The notes under the pieces are model-generated. The model ran no database searches and had not been told where the DNA came from. It saw only the letters and a list, made by a program, of their open reading frames with translations. Positions 42,179 to 52,964 of a stretch of DNA of 60,963 bases are shown one piece after another. The position numbers and the translations under genes were made by a program. How positions within the stretch are numbered: position 1 is the stretch's first letter; each line of letters begins with the position of its first letter. Origin of the DNA: Nocardiopsis sp. CC223A (GTDB taxonomy: Bacteria > Actinomycetota > Actinomycetes > Streptosporangiales > Streptosporangiaceae); NCBI RefSeq assembly GCF_030766825.1, contig NZ_JASFDV010000035.1:1-60963 (forward strand). Direction: 5' to 3'.

Positions 42179-43183
42179 ATGAACCCTGGCCCGCTGACCC
42201 GCGGCGGCGCGATCGCCGCCGGCGCGCTCTCCGTCCTGATGCTCGCCGCCTGCGGCGGCCAGGCCACCGAGGACTCCTCCGCCCCCTCCGGTGAGGCGTC
42301 CGAGGGCTACCCCGTCACCGTCGAGACCCTCTTCGGGGACGTCACCGTCGAGGAGCGCCCCGAGAACGTCGTGGCCATGGGCTGGTCCGACGCCGAGACC
42401 GCGCTCGCCCTGGGCGTGCAGCCGGTCGGCGTCGCCGACTGGCAGGCCTACGGCGCCCCCGGCGTCGGCCCCTGGGCCGCCGACCTGTTCGACTCCGAGC
42501 CCGCCCAGCTGGCCACCCTGGAGCCGAATCCGGAGGAGGTCGCGGTCCTGGAGCCCGATGTCATCCTCGACACCCGCTCCGACCACAGCCAGGAGCGCTA
42601 CGACCTGCTCTCCCCGATCGCCCCGGTGGTCGGCCCGCCGCCCGGTGTGGAGGTCACCTACGGCACCACCTGGCAGGAGCAGACCCGCCAGGTCGCCCGG
42701 GTCCTGAACGAGGAGGAACTCGGCGAGGAGCTCATCGCCGAACTGGAGGGCGAGTTCGAGGCCCTGCGCGAGGAGAACCCGGAGTTCGCCGACGTCACCA
42801 TCGCCGTGGGCGCCTACTTCGACGGCCAGTACGGCGCCTACGTGCCCGGCGACAGCCGCGTCGACCTGCTCCAGGACCTGGGCTTCGAGTACAAGTCCGA
42901 GATCACCGACATGGCCGACGGCGCCTTCTACGTCGGCCTCAGCCCGGAGCTGGTGGAGGTCCTGGACGCCGACCTGACCATCGTCTTCCCGATCGGCGAT
43001 GTCGCCGACACCCTGGAGGAGGACCCGGTCCTCCAGGGCATCGGCTCGGCGCAGGACGGCCGCCTCATCATCCTGGACGACCCGGAGCTGGTCAACGCCT
43101 TCTCCAGCGGTTCCACCCTGGGCGTCTCCCACGCCCTGGACGGCATCGTCCCCCTCGTCCACGAGGCGCTCGGCCAGGAGTAG
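42179..43183 (+). CDS. Iron-siderophore ABC transporter substrate-binding lipoprotein
   Basis: A 334-residue FhuD/FecB-type binding protein. The signal peptide ends in a lipobox with Cys25 (SVLMLAAC), followed by an acidic Ser/Pro linker. The periplasmic-binding fold has VAMGWSDAETALALGVQPVG, LEPDVILDTRSD and a late LGVSHALDGIVP. It would be anchored outside the membrane and deliver ferric siderophores to a permease. No FecCD-type permease is encoded here. The only nearby transporters are the two half ABC proteins, which normally would not need a binding protein. It is controlled by an iron box. Confidence 0.9.
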   Translation: MNPGPLTRGGAIAAGALSVLMLAACGGQATEDSSAPSGEASEGYPVTVETLFGDVTVEERPENVVAMGWSDAETALALGVQPVGVADWQAYGAPGVGPWAADLFDSEPAQLATLEPNPEEVAVLEPDVILDTRSDHSQERYDLLSPIAPVVGPPPGVEVTYGTTWQEQTRQVARVLNEEELGEELIAELEGEFEALREENPEFADVTIAVGAYFDGQYGAYVPGDSRVDLLQDLGFEYKSEITDMADGAFYVGLSPELVEVLDADLTIVFPIGDVADTLEEDPVLQGIGSAQDGRLIILDDPELVNAFSSGSTLGVSHALDGIVPLVHEALGQE

Positions 43184-43539
43184 GCCCCGGTCGGCCCCGC
43201 GGGCCCCGGGCATCCGTGAACCGCTCCCTGGAAGCCGGACCGGAAAATCCAGTTCCATCGACCGGGGAGCGGTCCCATGAGAGCGAACGGCACGCTCACC
43301 CCCTCCCAACGCGAGAGCTCGATGGCGTGGTTCGGGTACGGCGTGGCCGATGGACCGGTGGCGACCACGCGGGGAGACCCCGGGGGGCCGATCCGGCGCC
43401 TGCGCCGACGGGGGCGGATCCACGGCCCGGGAGCACCGGTGGCCGAACAGGCGGAGAAGTCCCGCTCCTTCGAGTTCAAGGCCGAGGCGGTGCACCGCTT
43501 CCCGGCCGACGGGACGTCGGCCGGACCGGCGGTTCGTCC

Positions 43540-43880
43540 GTCAGGGCCGCCTCACCGGGGGTCGGCGCCCCGTCGGCCCCGCCCCGGGACGGCAGCACCC
43601 GCAACGCGTCGGCGTGCGCGGACACCCCGGCGTCCCCGACGCCCTCCGCAGGCACCGAGCCGGTGACCACGGCGACCGGCCCGACCACGTCCCCGAACAA
43701 CCGGTCGAGGGCGGGGCGACCCCACCCCGGCGACGGCACCCACCGAACACGGCGCGACGGACCCGCGCCCCCGGCGGGTGAGGATGCCCGCCGCGGCGTC
43801 GATGACACGCCGCCGTGCGTCCCACCCGCCTCCCACGCACCCCAGGGCATCGGCGGTGACACCTTCGCGTTCTCCCCCGG
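43540..43880 (-). pseudogene. Possible decayed TetR-type regulator
   Basis: On the reverse strand one frame reads ARRRVIDAAAGILTRRGRGS, like the first helix of a TetR DNA-binding domain. A second frame reads GRPALDRLFGDVVGPVAVV, like its recognition helix end (PALYRLFGDK). The rest is unrecognisable and the frames do not join, so this is at best a frameshifted relic. It lies in an 812-bp gap (43184-43995) with no intact gene. The gap's left end has an imperfect hairpin (43219-43274) that may terminate the lipoprotein gene. Confidence 0.3.
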
Positions 43881-43995
43881 GAGGGCGGCGTGCCCGCACA
43901 GCTCGCCGACCGACCCCCGTGCCGCCCTGCGAGCGCCGAAACCCCAGGTAGTAACCTCATGGCGGCCCATCCCACCCCACGAAACAGGGACATCC

Positions 43996-44940
43996 GTGCG
44001 CGACATCGTCATCTTCTCCGGCAGCGCCCACCCCGAGATCGCCCGGGAGATCTGCTCCGACCTCGACAAGCCGCTCTCCCCCACCCGCGTCTCGCGGTTC
44101 GCCAACGACTGCCTGGAGGTCCAACTCCAGGACAACTGCCGTGAACGCGACGTTTTCATCATCCAGCCGCTCGTCCCCCCGGTCCAGGAGAACCTGGTGG
44201 AGCTGCTGCTGATGCTCGACGCCGCCCGCGGGGCCTCCGCCGCCCGCACCACCGTGGTCATGCCGCACTTCGCCTACGCCCGCTCCGACAAGAAGGACGC
44301 GCCGCGCATCTCCATCGGCGCCCGCCTGGTCGCGGACCTGCTCTCCACCGCGGGGGCCGACCGCGTGCTCACCATGACGATGCACTCCCCCCAGGTCCAC
44401 GGGTTCTTCAGCGTCCCCGTCGACCACCTGCACGCCCTGAGCGAACTCGCCTCGCACTTCCGCGGCGACGACCTGTCCAACACCGTGGTCGTCTCCCCCG
44501 ACTTCGGCAACGCCAAGGCCGCCTCGGCGTTCGCCCGCCGCCTGGACACCCCGGTGGCCGCCGGCGCCAAACAGCGCTTCAGCGACGACAAGGTCAGCAT
44601 CACCTCGGTCATCGGCGACGTCGCCGACCGCGACGTGATCATCCTCGACGACGAGGTCGCCAAGGGCAGCACCGTGGTGGAGCTGATCGAGCGGCTGCGC
44701 GAGCGCAAGGTCCGCTCCATCCGGGTGGCCTGCACCCACGGCCTGTTCACCGACGGCGCCCTGGACCGGCTGACCGCGATGGACGACGTCACCGAGATCG
44801 TGTGCACCAACACGGTGCCGATGGCCCCGGAGAAGGTCACGCCCAAGCTGACGACGCTGTCGATCGCCCCGGCACTGGCCGAGGCGATCCGCCGCATCCA
44901 CAACGGCGAGTCCGTGAGCGCCCTGTTCGACGTGTCCTGA
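43996..44940 (+). CDS. Ribose-phosphate pyrophosphokinase, variant PRPP loop
   Basis: A 314-residue PRPP synthetase homologue with normal domain order: FSGSAHPEIA, VMPHFAYARSDKKDAPR, LTMTMHSPQVHGFF, VVSPDFGNAKAASAFARRL, SVIGDVADRDVIILDDE and the C-terminal AEAIRRIHNGESVSALF. Unlike PrsA it has DDEVAKGST where DDMIDTGGT binds the ribose 5-phosphate, and SDKK in place of QDRK. It may be a paralogue with altered regulation or substrate. GTG at 43996 follows AGGGA. It stands upstream of the FdhF-like gene with a 164-bp gap, so cotranscription is possible but not shown. Confidence 0.87.
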   Translation: MRDIVIFSGSAHPEIAREICSDLDKPLSPTRVSRFANDCLEVQLQDNCRERDVFIIQPLVPPVQENLVELLLMLDAARGASAARTTVVMPHFAYARSDKKDAPRISIGARLVADLLSTAGADRVLTMTMHSPQVHGFFSVPVDHLHALSELASHFRGDDLSNTVVVSPDFGNAKAASAFARRLDTPVAAGAKQRFSDDKVSITSVIGDVADRDVIILDDEVAKGSTVVELIERLRERKVRSIRVACTHGLFTDGALDRLTAMDDVTEIVCTNTVPMAPEKVTPKLTTLSIAPALAEAIRRIHNGESVSALFDVS

Positions 44941-45104
44941 CGCCCGCGGGCCCGACCTGTACCGCTCGGGCCCGCCACCCCGTGAACAGGGCGGCGGCCA
45001 CGGCACGGAGCAGGCACGACGACCCGCCGGCAGCCCGGTGCCCGGCGGGGGCCCGCCTGCGGACCGGCATACCGGAGACCGCCGGGCGGTGCGACAATAC
45101 GGCC

Positions 45105-47408
<2,304 letters not shown>

Positions 47409-47459
47409 CCCGCCGCGGCGGCCCCGGGCCCGGGGCCGCCGCCCGACACGAGAGCACCG

Positions 47460-48056
47460 ATGCTGCCCACCGCGCCCGCGCCCATCGCCACCTGGTCCTG
47501 GGAGGCCTCCTCCGACACCGACGACCTCACCCTCGCCGACGCCTGCACCCGGCTGCACACCGCCGCCGACGTGCTGGCCGGCGAGGGCCTGTGCGCGCCG
47601 CGCACCCTGCGGGTGTCCTGGCTGCGCCCCGGTGAGGGCTACTCGGGGTTCGCCTCCGTCATGGACCTCGACCCGGCCGCGGAGTTCACCGCCGCCGACA
47701 TGGCCGCACAGGTGCCGGTGGGCCGCCCGGCGGGGCTCCCGGACGCCGAGCCCCAGGCGCTCACCGTGGCGGGGCCGGGCACCTGGATCGACGCCGCGGG
47801 CGAGGAGCGCCGCGCCCATGGGCTGGTGGAGGCCACCGTGTACCTGGCGCCCTGGTTCCTGGAGGTCACCGTGGGGGTGCGCCACGACGTGTGGCTGCGC
47901 GCCGACTTCTCCGGCCGGCCCCACCCGCAGGTGTACCGGCGCAACGCCCCGCGGCTGGCCGCCGCCCTGGAGGGGATCGAGAAGGCCCTGGGGCTGGAGA
48001 CCTCGCCGGGCGAGCCGACCCCGCACGGCGTCCCCGACAGGTACGGCATCACCTGA
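47460..48056 (+). CDS. Hypothetical protein, about 198 residues
   Basis: An ORF with GAGAGCACC before the ATG and a composition like its neighbours. The protein is acidic and soluble, with LTLADACTRLHTAADVLAGE, LRVSWLRPGEGYSGFASVMD, ATVYLAPWFLEVTVGVRHDV and RNAPRLAAALEGIEKALGLE. No signal peptide, membrane span or known motif was seen. It starts 51 bp after the molybdoenzyme and may be in its operon. The function is unknown. Confidence 0.7.
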   Translation: MLPTAPAPIATWSWEASSDTDDLTLADACTRLHTAADVLAGEGLCAPRTLRVSWLRPGEGYSGFASVMDLDPAAEFTAADMAAQVPVGRPAGLPDAEPQALTVAGPGTWIDAAGEERRAHGLVEATVYLAPWFLEVTVGVRHDVWLRADFSGRPHPQVYRRNAPRLAAALEGIEKALGLETSPGEPTPHGVPDRYGIT

Positions 48057-48184
48057 CCGGCGGAGCCGGTGGACCCGGCACCGCCCGGAGGGCGCCGGGC
48101 ACGGTCGCGGCACGACGCGGGGCCGCCCGGTCCGGGATCGGTCGTCACCGCCGTTCGGCGCGCATTGCGCGTCGGCGTCCTCCT

Positions 48185-48493
48185 ATGACGAGCGTGAGCA
48201 GCGGAGACGTCCCGGAAGAGGTCGTCGGCAGAGCCCGCGGTCACGCCGCGAGCCAGGGCGAGAGCCTTCGGGCCTGCGTTCGCGAACTCCTGGCACGAGA
48301 CGCCCGGGCCGTACCCGTCGGCCGCGAAGGCGCCCGGGGCGCACACCCGGTGACGCGTCCGCGGGCCCTTGAGCAGTGCCCCGGGTACGCCCGCATGAGC
48401 CCGGACGGTCGACGCGCCCGCCGCCGCGGACGATCCGCGCCCCCGCCGCCATGGGAAAAGGGTGCGCACACCGGGGGCAGGTCGTGCGGGTGA
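48185..48493 (+). pseudogene. Antitoxin-like (FitA/VapB ribbon-helix-helix) orphan or remnant
   Basis: The first 40 residues, MTSVSSGDVPEEVVGRARGH then ASQGESLRACVRELLARDAR, resemble FitA/VapB-type antitoxins (IRDVPEEV, then GESLQAYVRELL). The conserved strand residues are partly altered, and the frame then runs into low-complexity Arg/Gly sequence to 48493. No PIN-domain toxin follows. The surrounding 647 bp (48057-48703) hold nothing else recognisable. A decayed toxin-antitoxin pair is the likely origin; a divergent orphan antitoxin is possible. Confidence 0.4.
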
Positions 48494-48703
48494 GCAGGTG
48501 AGGGAAGACCGCCGCCAGGGGGCGGGCGGGCGGACGTGGGCATCGGCCGGCCGCTGTGCCGACCGGTTCGCCCGAGGGGTCGGGCGGTGGGGGTCCGGAG
48601 CGGGACGGTCGTGGCCGGAACCGGCACGGAGCCCCGCCCCGGCCCGGTCTCTGGGATCATCGTGCCGACCCGTACACCCCGGCGATGCGACGTGAGGAGT
48701 ACC

Positions 48704-49522
48704 GTGACCGCGCACACCACCCCCGAGGGCGTCCACGTGTGGGAGACCGCCGGGCCGCCCCGGGCCCTGGTCCAGCTCCAGCACGGCTACTCCGAGTACT
48801 CCGAGCGGTACGTCACCCTCTACGGCGGCCTCATCCCGCACCTGGTGGAACTCGGCTTCGAGGTGTGGGCCCGGGACCTGGAGGGACACGGCGACGCCCC
48901 CGGCCGCCCCGGGTCGCCCGACGTGCGCCGGTCCGTGATCGACCACGTGCTGACGCGGCGGCGCATGCGCGAACGGGGCCTGCCGGTCCTGCTCTTGGGC
49001 CACTCCCTCGGCGGGCTCGTGACGGCGGGCTCGGTCACCGTCGACCCGCAGGACGTGGCGGGCGTGGTGCTGACCTCCCCGGCCCTGGTCCCGCTGCCGC
49101 CGCCACCGGCGCTCGAAGCCGTGAAGCTGGTGGGACTGCTGTTGCCCTGGCTGCCCGCGCCGATCCCGCAGGACGGGCCCGCCCGGCTCACCCGCGTCGC
49201 GGAGTACGCCGAGGCGGGTGAGCGGGACACGCGCGTCTTCCGGGGGCGCATGCCCATGCGGACGGCGGCGAGCGTGCTGGAGGTCAACGCGGGCGTCCGC
49301 CGCAGGATCGCGCACTGGCGCACCCCGTGCCTGGTGGTGCACGGCACCGGGGACAACGTCACCGACGCCGAGCAGAGCCGCGCGTTCGTGGAGTCCCTGC
49401 CCGTCGAGGACAAGGAGTTCCACCCGGTGGAGGGCGGCTACCACGAACTGCTGCACGACATCGACGGGGCGCGGACCCTGGACCTGGTCACCGCCTGGCT
49501 GGACCGCCGCGCCCGCCGCTGA
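48704..49522 (+). CDS. Alpha/beta hydrolase, monoacylglycerol lipase type
   Basis: A 272-residue hydrolase of the Hydrolase-4 family. It has LVQLQHGYSEYSERY, VWARDLEGHGDAPG, the nucleophile Ser in LLLGHSLGGLV, the acid in VHGTGDNVTD and the His in EGGYHELLHD. This is the monoacylglycerol lipase / lysophospholipase pattern, intracellular and without a signal peptide. GTG at 48704 follows GAGGAG, which decides the start over longer in-frame options. It stands alone and is convergent with the SDR gene at 49557. Confidence 0.9.
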   Translation: MTAHTTPEGVHVWETAGPPRALVQLQHGYSEYSERYVTLYGGLIPHLVELGFEVWARDLEGHGDAPGRPGSPDVRRSVIDHVLTRRRMRERGLPVLLLGHSLGGLVTAGSVTVDPQDVAGVVLTSPALVPLPPPPALEAVKLVGLLLPWLPAPIPQDGPARLTRVAEYAEAGERDTRVFRGRMPMRTAASVLEVNAGVRRRIAHWRTPCLVVHGTGDNVTDAEQSRAFVESLPVEDKEFHPVEGGYHELLHDIDGARTLDLVTAWLDRRARR

Positions 49523-49556
49523 CCGGGGCACCGCGACCGGACGCGGCCTCCGGCGG

Positions 49557-50333
49557 TCAGCCGGCCTGGCCGGTCGGCATGATCGTGACCTGCTGGAGGT
49601 TGACCCGTGGCGGGAGGGAGGCGAGGAACCCGACACTCTGCGCGATGTCCTCGGGCATGAGCCACTCCATGGCCTCCTTGGAGCCCTCCAGCCACGCACG
49701 GGCGCCCTCGTCGGTGACATGGCCCTGTAGCTCGGTACCGACGATGCCGGGCTCGATCGCCGAGACCCGCACCTTCTTCGCGCCCAGCTCGGCCCGCAGG
49801 TGCCGGGAGAGGTGGGTGACGTACGCCTTCGTGGCGGAGTAGACGGCGAAGTTCGGGAAGATGTTCTGCGCCGCGATCGACGACGTGTTGATCAGGTCCG
49901 CGACACCGCGCTCCTCAGCGGCCTCGACCAGCTGCGGCGTGAACGCACCGATGACGTTCATCAGGCCGGTGATGTTGAGGTCGATCTGGTGCCGCCACTG
50001 GCCGGTGGCCAGCTTCTCGATCGGGGCGGGCAGCATCACGCCCGCGTTGTTGAACAACAGGTCGGCACCGCCGAACCCGACCGCGACCCGCTCCGCCGCC
50101 GCCCGTACCGCCGCCGCGTCGGTCACGTCGAGGGCCAGGGCCAGGGCCTGACCGCCGTTCCTCCCGACCCGGGCCACCAGCCGCTCCAACCGGTCCGCAC
50201 GCCGGGCCAGGACGACGACGCGAGCGCCGAGTCCGGCCAGGTGCTCGGCCGACGCCTCGCCGATGCCGCTGGAGGCGCCGGTGACGACCGCGACACGGCC
50301 GCTCAGGGGGCGGGTGGAAGTCTGCGTGGTCAT
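49557..50333 (-). CDS. SDR family NAD(P)-dependent oxidoreductase
   Basis: A 258-residue classical short-chain dehydrogenase. It has VVTGASSGIGEASAEHLAGL, NNAGVM, the Ser in LINTSSIAAQ and the YSATK pair, plus the YdfG-like PEDIAQSVGFLASLP end. The substrate is unknown. It is divergent from the XRE regulator at 50533, with a 199-bp shared region holding a GTAC-type site, so regulation by that protein is likely. Confidence 0.9.
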   Translation of the reverse strand: MTTQTSTRPLSGRVAVVTGASSGIGEASAEHLAGLGARVVVLARRADRLERLVARVGRNGGQALALALDVTDAAAVRAAAERVAVGFGGADLLFNNAGVMLPAPIEKLATGQWRHQIDLNITGLMNVIGAFTPQLVEAAEERGVADLINTSSIAAQNIFPNFAVYSATKAYVTHLSRHLRAELGAKKVRVSAIEPGIVGTELQGHVTDEGARAWLEGSKEAMEWLMPEDIAQSVGFLASLPPRVNLQQVTIMPTGQAG

Positions 50334-50466
50334 GGGGGCACACCTTTCGAGGTGGGTGGGACGGGGTCGGGGACCGCGGCCTGTCGCCACCGGCTCCCCC
50401 ACAAGAACACCACCCCGAGACGCCTCCCGGGGCGCAGGAAAAGGCCCTGACCAGGCAGGTATCCAC

Positions 50467-50483
50467 AAGGAAGGTACTGACAG
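50467..50483. promoter_or_regulatory. GGTACTGACAG site between the SDR and XRE-type regulator genes
   Basis: AAGGAAGGTACTGACAG lies in the region between the divergent genes, about 50 bp before the regulator start. Read on the other strand it gives CTGTCAGTACC, close to the TTGTCAGTACTT site at 59519-59530 and TTGTCAGGTACC at 25183-25194. Weak evidence; it may be a promoter element. Confidence 0.3.
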
Positions 50484-50532
50484 TGCCACCCGGGCCGGGG
50501 CACGGTCCGCTCCCGCCCGCCACACTGGGGAC

Positions 50533-51402
50533 ATGGACGACCGTGGTAACGAACTCGCCGACTTCCTGCGCACCCGCCGCGCCCGGGTCACCCCCGACCG
50601 GGCGGGGCTGCCCGATGACGGCCGGGCCCGCCGCGTGCCCGGTCTGCGCCGCGACGAGGTCGCCAGGCTGTCCGGGGTCAGTACCGAGTACTACACCCGT
50701 ATCGAGCAGGGCCGGGCGCAGAACCCCTCCCCCGAAGTCATCGAAGCCCTCGCCGGCACCCTGCGGCTGGATCCCTCCGAGCGTGAGCACCTCACCGACC
50801 TCCTGGCACGGCCCGCACCGGCCCGCCGCGCTCCGACCGGCCCCCAGCGTGTGCGGCCCGGACTGCACCTGATGTTGCAGACCCTCGACCACGTTCCCGC
50901 GTTCGTCCTCGGTCGGCGCACGGACGTCCTGGCCTCCAACCGCCTGGCCCGCGAGGTCCTCACCGACTTCGACGCCCTGCCCGCGCCCCGCCGGAACCTG
51001 GCCCGCTACTACCTCTTGGACCCCGACGCCCGCGAGCGGGTCGGCGACTGGGAGCGGATCGCCGCCGAAACCGTCGCGATGCTCCGTCTGGAAGCCGGCC
51101 GAAGCCCCCGGGACCGCCGACTCGCCGACCTCGTCGGCGAACTCACGGTGAAATCACCGGAGTTCTCCACGTGGTGGAACGACCACCGGGTGCTGCGCCG
51201 GACCCACGGCGCCAAGCACTACCACCACCCCCTCGTCGGCGACCTGTACTTCTCCTACGAGTCCTTTCAGGTGCCCGGTGACAGGGACCAGACGCTGTGC
51301 GTCTACAACGTCGAACCCGGCTCCGACACCGCCCGGGCTCTGCGGCTCCTCACCGATTGGACGGCCCCACAACCGACGGAGACGACGGAACGAGGCGCGT
51401 AG
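50533..51402 (+). CDS. XRE-family regulator with MmyB-like ligand-binding domain
   Basis: A 289-residue regulator. The N-terminal helix-turn-helix has VPGLRRDEVARLSGVSTEYY and TRIEQGRAQNPSPEVIEALA. The C-terminal MmyB-like PAS-type domain has RTDVLASNRLAREVL, FSTWWNDHRVLRRTHGAKHY and HPLVGDLYFSYESF. Members usually regulate an adjacent divergent oxidoreductase and bind fatty acid-like ligands; here that is the SDR at 49557. ATG at 50533 is used because upstream sequence is the intergenic region. Confidence 0.92.
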   Translation: MDDRGNELADFLRTRRARVTPDRAGLPDDGRARRVPGLRRDEVARLSGVSTEYYTRIEQGRAQNPSPEVIEALAGTLRLDPSEREHLTDLLARPAPARRAPTGPQRVRPGLHLMLQTLDHVPAFVLGRRTDVLASNRLAREVLTDFDALPAPRRNLARYYLLDPDARERVGDWERIAAETVAMLRLEAGRSPRDRRLADLVGELTVKSPEFSTWWNDHRVLRRTHGAKHYHHPLVGDLYFSYESFQVPGDRDQTLCVYNVEPGSDTARALRLLTDWTAPQPTETTERGA

Positions 51403-51654
51403 GGGGCCGGGCCGCCGCGGTCCGGGGTCCATGGAGGCACCACCTTCGCAATGTTGATCATTTCGGACATTCGCCCCGGGTGGGCCCTCCCTCCGAGCCC
51501 CATGCGCATGAGACCGACCGCGGTCACTCTCGACCGCGGCGGCACGGGCGGCCGCACCCGGGTGAGATTCACATCACTCCCCAAAAGGTCACAGGGCATG
51601 AGTCCGTTCCGTCTCGAAGGGTGGAAGCGAACAGCGAACGACAAGGAGCGCACG

Positions 51655-52128
51655 GTGGACGCACGTCTGGACCTCTTGGGCGACCCGGTCCTGAGCAGGA
51701 CCCTCAAGCACCTCACCGCGGCCGGCCGGGCCGTCGAGGACTCTCCGCTCTCCCCCTCCACCCGGGAATTGGTGCTGCTCCGGGCCAGCCAGATCAACGG
51801 CTGCGGGTTCTGCGTCGACATGCACGCCAAGGACGCCGCGCACGCGGGCGAGACCGCCGACCGCCTCCACCTGGTGGCGGCCTGGCGCGAGGCGACGGTG
51901 TTCACCGACGCCGAGCGCGCCGCCCTGGAGCTGGTGGAGGAGGGCACGCGCATCGCCGACGCCGCCGGCGGCGTCTCCGACGAGGTGTGGGAGAACGCCG
52001 CAGAGCACCACGGTGAGGACGCACTGGCCGCCCTGGTGTCGACGATCGCCGTCATCAACGCCCTCAACCGGCTGAGCGTCATCACGCGCCAGCCCGCCGG
52101 GCACTACCGGCCGGGCATGTTCGGCTGA
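51655..52128 (+). CDS. Carboxymuconolactone decarboxylase-like / AhpD-type peroxidase
   Basis: A 157-residue all-helical protein of the CMD/AhpD family. The active-site CxxC is in INGCGFCVDMHAKDA, followed by LHLVAAWREATVFTDAERAA. AhpD-like proteins use the Cys pair as a disulfide reductase for antioxidant defence. It is not part of the pca pathway despite the family name. GTG at 51655 follows AAGGAG. The 250 bp upstream, after the XRE gene, probably hold its promoter. Confidence 0.88.
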   Translation: MDARLDLLGDPVLSRTLKHLTAAGRAVEDSPLSPSTRELVLLRASQINGCGFCVDMHAKDAAHAGETADRLHLVAAWREATVFTDAERAALELVEEGTRIADAAGGVSDEVWENAAEHHGEDALAALVSTIAVINALNRLSVITRQPAGHYRPGMFG

Positions 52129-52130
52129 CC

Positions 52131-52180
52131 GCCGGGCCGGGCTCCCCCGGCCCCCTGCGGGACGGGGCGCCCGGCCCGGC
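52131..52180. terminator. Bidirectional terminator hairpin
   Basis: GCCGGGCCGGGC (52131-52142) and GCCCGGCCCGGC (52169-52180) form a perfect 12-bp stem. It fills the 56-bp space between the convergent AhpD-type and LysE-type stop codons. Confidence 0.6.
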
Positions 52181-52184
52181 GCAC

Positions 52185-52814
52185 TCAGGCGTGGCGGCCC
52201 GACAGGGCGACCACTCCGCCGAGGCCGATCATCGCCACGCCGCCGCCGGCGGACAGGTCGGCCAGGCGGCGCGGGGAGCGGGCGAACCAGTGGCGCGCCC
52301 GTCCCGCGCCCAGTGCCCACAGGGCGTCGCACACCAGGGCGACGGCGACGAAGACCGCGCCGAGCAGGAGGATCTGCGCGGGCACCGAACCGGCGGCCGG
52401 GTCCGTGAACTGCGGCAGGACCGCCGCGAAGAACACCAGTGTCTTGGGGTTGGTGGCCCCGACGACGAAGCCCTGGACCAGCAGCCGGGTCGCCGTGCCG
52501 TCCACCGGTTCCGGCAGGGCGGCCCGGTGGCGGTGGCGGATCGCCGAGACGCCCAGCCACACCAGGTAGGCGGCCCCGGCGAGTTTGAGGGCGGTGAACG
52601 CCGTCGCGGAGGCGGCGACGACCGCCCCGACCCCGCAGGCGACCGCGACGATCAACGGAAGATTGCCCAGGGCGTTGCCGAGCACGCTGAGCAGGCCGCC
52701 GCGGCGGCCGAGCGAGAGGGAGCGTCCGACCACGAAGAGGACGCTGGGGCCGGGCACGAGGACCAGCAGGAGGACGACGGGGACGAAGGCGAGGAGTCGC
52801 TCGGGAGGCACCAT
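52185..52814 (-). CDS. LysE/RhtB family amino-acid exporter
   Basis: A 209-residue membrane protein with five to six spans. It has the family start FVPVVLLLVLVPGPSVLFVV and RGGLLSVLGNALGN, then LAGAAYLVWLGVSAIRHR and GFVVGATNPKTLVFFAAVLP. RhtB-type carriers export amino acids or their lactones. The length is typical and the protein intact. It is divergent from the GMC oxidoreductase. Confidence 0.92.
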   Translation of the reverse strand: MVPPERLLAFVPVVLLLVLVPGPSVLFVVGRSLSLGRRGGLLSVLGNALGNLPLIVAVACGVGAVVAASATAFTALKLAGAAYLVWLGVSAIRHRHRAALPEPVDGTATRLLVQGFVVGATNPKTLVFFAAVLPQFTDPAAGSVPAQILLLGAVFVAVALVCDALWALGAGRARHWFARSPRRLADLSAGGGVAMIGLGGVVALSGRHA

Positions 52815-52964
52815 GGCCGCACGTTACTCCCCCGTGCGGCGGGTCGGCCCCTGGTTTTCCGCGGTGCGGGCGGATCGCCGGAAGGGGTGAGCCCTCCCGG
52901 GAATCGGGTACATTCCCGGCGCCACGGGGTCCCCCGGCGGCACTCCGGCCACCGGGGAGAGACC

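Noticed and set aside
51655..52128. Second 4-carboxymuconolactone decarboxylase for the pca pathway
   Set aside because: The CxxC motif and lone context indicate an AhpD-like protein; PcaL already supplies the decarboxylase.
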